From the NCBI RefSeq assembly GCF_037996825.1, contig NZ_JBBNAC010000001.1, positions 2,976,001-3,040,000 of the forward strand: a stretch of 64,000 bases of DNA. The letters are read 5' to 3'. The notes below the pieces were generated by a model. That model ran no database searches. It was given only the letters and a program-made list of their open reading frames with translations, and was not told where the DNA came from. Position numbers and translations under genes: made by a program. This document shows, in pieces, positions 62,678 through 64,000 of the stretch (within the stretch, counting starts at the first letter, position 1; each line of letters begins with the position of its first letter). The stretch is from Bdellovibrio sp. BCCA. GTDB taxonomy: Bacteria > Bdellovibrionota > Bdellovibrionia > Bdellovibrionales > Bdellovibrionaceae.

Positions 62678-62793
62678 CTAGAATGCTGCGTAAATCGTCA
62701 CTTTGGCACCGCTGTCTAGGGAGTTGACGATTTGCAGTGACACCACACTCAGATCTTTTTCGAAGTCATTTACCAGGAAATATTGCGAAGTTT
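62678..62793 (-). pseudogene. Possible 3' remnant of a coding region, unknown
   Basis: A reading frame on the minus strand runs from inside the end of the AraC gene (different frame) to a TAG at 62678. It translates as LKTSQYFLVNDFEKDL and VVSLQIVNSLDSGAKVT, then IYAAF. Composition and third-position bias look protein-like, and the C-terminal aromatic recalls barrel proteins. No ATG, GTG or TTG with a ribosome-binding site precedes it. It may be a decayed gene end or a chance open frame. Confidence 0.3.
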
Positions 62794-63669
62794 TTAAGTT
62801 ACTTTCTTTGCGTATTGCCGAAACGCAGCGGGAGTTTTCTGCGTTTTCATTCGGAAAAACCGCGAAAAATAATTGGCGTCTTGATAACCCAATGCATCTG
62901 CAATTTCGGTGATAGACAAATCCGAATAGGCTAAGAGCCGTTTGCTTTCCAAAATCAAACGCTCTTGAATCAAAGCACGCGCCGAACGCCCTGTCATTCG
63001 CGTTATCTTCATCGTTAAAGCTTTCGCAGTCATCCCCAGTTTCTTCGCATAGAATTCCACTTCATGCTCCACGCGATAGTTGTCTTCAACGAGATTTAAA
63101 TATTTTGTCGCGAATCCTTCCACTTGTGACATCGCAGATTCTTTTAATTCACTCCATCGCGAAAATTCGATCAGCAGCAAAAACAAAGATAGAGAAAGCG
63201 CCATTTCATAGTCGCGTTGTTTTTCTTCATATTCCTTAAGTAAGGACTCACAGTGATTTTGCAAGTTCAACAAATCCGTTTTGGATTTTACCAAAAAACT
63301 ATCCGACAGGTTTTTAAGCAGATGTTTTATCTTCGGTGCATAGACCGGTAACGAACTTAAAATATCCTCCTCAAATTCAATCACAAATCCCTTGGAGTTT
63401 TTATCTACGACCCACGAATGCACCTGAGCCGGTTTCATCAAAAATACGCGGCCTTTCTCGATGGGATATCTTTGAAAGTCGATCTCATGCCATCCGCGCC
63501 CTGCTGTCACGATGACCAAATGATAAAAACTGTGTTTGTGCGGAAATGGCACAAGAGGTTCAAAACGATCTTCAAATCTTTGAATTCGAAGTGGCGTTTG
63601 CAGATTTCCAACGACGCCAAAGGCGTGCATAGGGTGGAGTTTTAATTTGTTTGGATTCTGAACAGGCAT
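62794..63669 (-). CDS. AraC-family transcriptional regulator with cupin sensor
   Basis: 291 residues from ATG 63669 (AGGAG seven bases upstream). The in-frame extension upstream is read through the divergent gene and is discarded. The N-terminal half is a cupin-like ligand domain (HKHSFYHLVIVTAGRGWHE, RVFLMKPAQVHSWVV). The C-terminal 100 residues hold two helix-turn-helix motifs, LGMTAKALTMKITRMTG and LSITEIADALGYQDANYFSR, followed by FFRMKTQKTPAAFR, the AraC signature. It lies upstream of the lipid operon, 203 bases before its first gene, and could regulate it or the divergent small gene; neither is shown. Confidence 0.92.
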   Translation of the reverse strand: MPVQNPNKLKLHPMHAFGVVGNLQTPLRIQRFEDRFEPLVPFPHKHSFYHLVIVTAGRGWHEIDFQRYPIEKGRVFLMKPAQVHSWVVDKNSKGFVIEFEEDILSSLPVYAPKIKHLLKNLSDSFLVKSKTDLLNLQNHCESLLKEYEEKQRDYEMALSLSLFLLLIEFSRWSELKESAMSQVEGFATKYLNLVEDNYRVEHEVEFYAKKLGMTAKALTMKITRMTGRSARALIQERLILESKRLLAYSDLSITEIADALGYQDANYFSRFFRMKTQKTPAAFRQYAKKVT

Positions 63670-63779
63670 GACTTTTCTCCTGCCCGATTCTAGCAATAAT
63701 TCTTCGTTTTGGAAATAAAATGGGAAGTTTGTGCTATCCTTCAAGAAGTGAGTCTCTACCCCTTTCACTATCTTCGCCT

Positions 63780-63785
63780 TATAAT
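63780..63785 (+). promoter_or_regulatory. Perfect sigma-70 -10 box for the small membrane protein gene
   Basis: TATAAT at 63780-63785, about 24 bases upstream of ATG 63809. No good -35 is seen, so an activator (perhaps the divergent AraC protein) may be needed. Confidence 0.55.
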
Positions 63786-63808
63786 GAGCAGTGAAAGGCA
63801 GGTGACCT

Positions 63809-63964
63809 ATGGAAAGCTGGATCATCCTTGGTATTGGTGCCGTGTCGATTTTTTCTGTGATCGTGTATCTCTTCTTTATGTTTTTTCTTCCTGAATGGGT
63901 CGGTATTACGGGTACCGTGGCAAAGAAGGCCATTGAAAGCCACGTCGAAAAGTCTGACGAATAG
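63809..63964 (+). CDS. Small single-pass membrane protein (51 residues)
   Basis: ATG 63809 to TAG 63962-63964. The product has one strong membrane segment (MESWIILGIGAVSIFSVIVY, continuing LFFMFFL) and a short charged C-terminal tail (TVAKKAIESHVEKSDE). AGG lies about seven bases upstream and a perfect TATAAT box precedes it, with no competing start. No family is recognised. It is divergent from the AraC regulator gene. The layout of regulator and small membrane protein suggests the latter may be a regulated target. Confidence 0.65.
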   Translation: MESWIILGIGAVSIFSVIVYLFFMFFLPEWVGITGTVAKKAIESHVEKSDE

Positions 63965-64000
63965 TTCATATATTCATCTCAGCTTGAGAAGTTAACGCGC

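Noticed and set aside
63670-63969. Long N-terminal extension of the AraC regulator (in-frame to 63969)
   Set aside because: The extension is antisense to the small membrane gene, reads unlike protein, and ATG 63669 has a good ribosome-binding site and begins before the cupin fold.
1-64000. CRISPR arrays, tRNA or rRNA genes, insertion sequences
   Set aside because: No regularly spaced repeats, cloverleaf-like segments, rRNA-like conserved blocks or transposase motifs were found when reading both strands.

Overview
The window looks like chromosome from a predatory deltaproteobacterium-like organism of the Bdellovibrio group (Bdellovibrionota). This is inferred from the gene mix. There is a dense set of outer-membrane barrels, lipoproteins and exported proteins, a trimeric-fibre-type protein ending in an S74 self-processing chaperone domain (as in the Bdellovibrio mosaic adhesive trimer proteins), a PEGA Ser/Thr kinase, a degenerate GGDEF protein and a PilZ protein. 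Base composition is moderate (mid-40s % GC by eye). No rRNA, tRNA, insertion sequence, prophage or CRISPR array was seen. Coding density is very high; the longest gene-free stretch is 299 bases (16804-17102).

Layout. 1-6240 (-): one operon read right to left: membrane histidine kinase, pseudo-receiver/degenerate GGDEF protein, alanine racemase, MlaE-type permease and MlaF-type ATPase (cut by the window edge). 6425-9510 (+): nadB, an alpha/beta hydrolase and a lipoprotein. 9507-14244 (-): exported helical protein, exported J-domain protein, RNase H with an unusual C-terminal domain, SDR and a solute-binding protein. 14415-16072 (+): outer-membrane barrel plus an exported HAD-like protein behind a clear sigma-54-type promoter. 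17103-22007 (+): a giant lipoprotein metalloprotease (HExxHxxGxxH) behind a second sigma-54-type promoter.

22635-32481 (-): a likely operon of two paralogous outer-membrane barrels, a lipoprotein, addB, addA and a membrane PilZ protein. 32683-35285: lipoprotein, a third barrel paralogue and a small exported protein. 35282-35890 (-): coaE. 35956-37926 (+): PEGA Ser/Thr kinase. 37966-48267 (+): a tight seven-gene operon (acyl-CoA ligase, OleC-like ligase, GNAT, cytochrome P450, MFS exporter, UbiA-like prenyltransferase, PEP-synthase/rifampin-phosphotransferase-like enzyme) that I read as an undescribed lipid or natural-product pathway.

48316-54513 (-): secreted proteins that may meet prey: a caspase-fold-like protein, a PA14 plus fibronectin-III protein, the S74 fibre and its lipoprotein partner. 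54619-55497 (-): a barrel. 55576-62590 (-): a second lipid operon (lipid kinase, SDR, a fusion ending in an acyl-ACP-reductase-like domain, LolA-like carrier, porin-like barrel, BtaA-like transferase) closed by a terminator. The right end holds an AraC regulator divergent from a 51-residue membrane protein.

The two lipid operons are the best candidates for new biology. The two sigma-54 promoters, the sigma-28-like sites and the recurring TGAGAC/GTCTCA dyads suggest that the exported-protein genes are under regulation separate from housekeeping genes.
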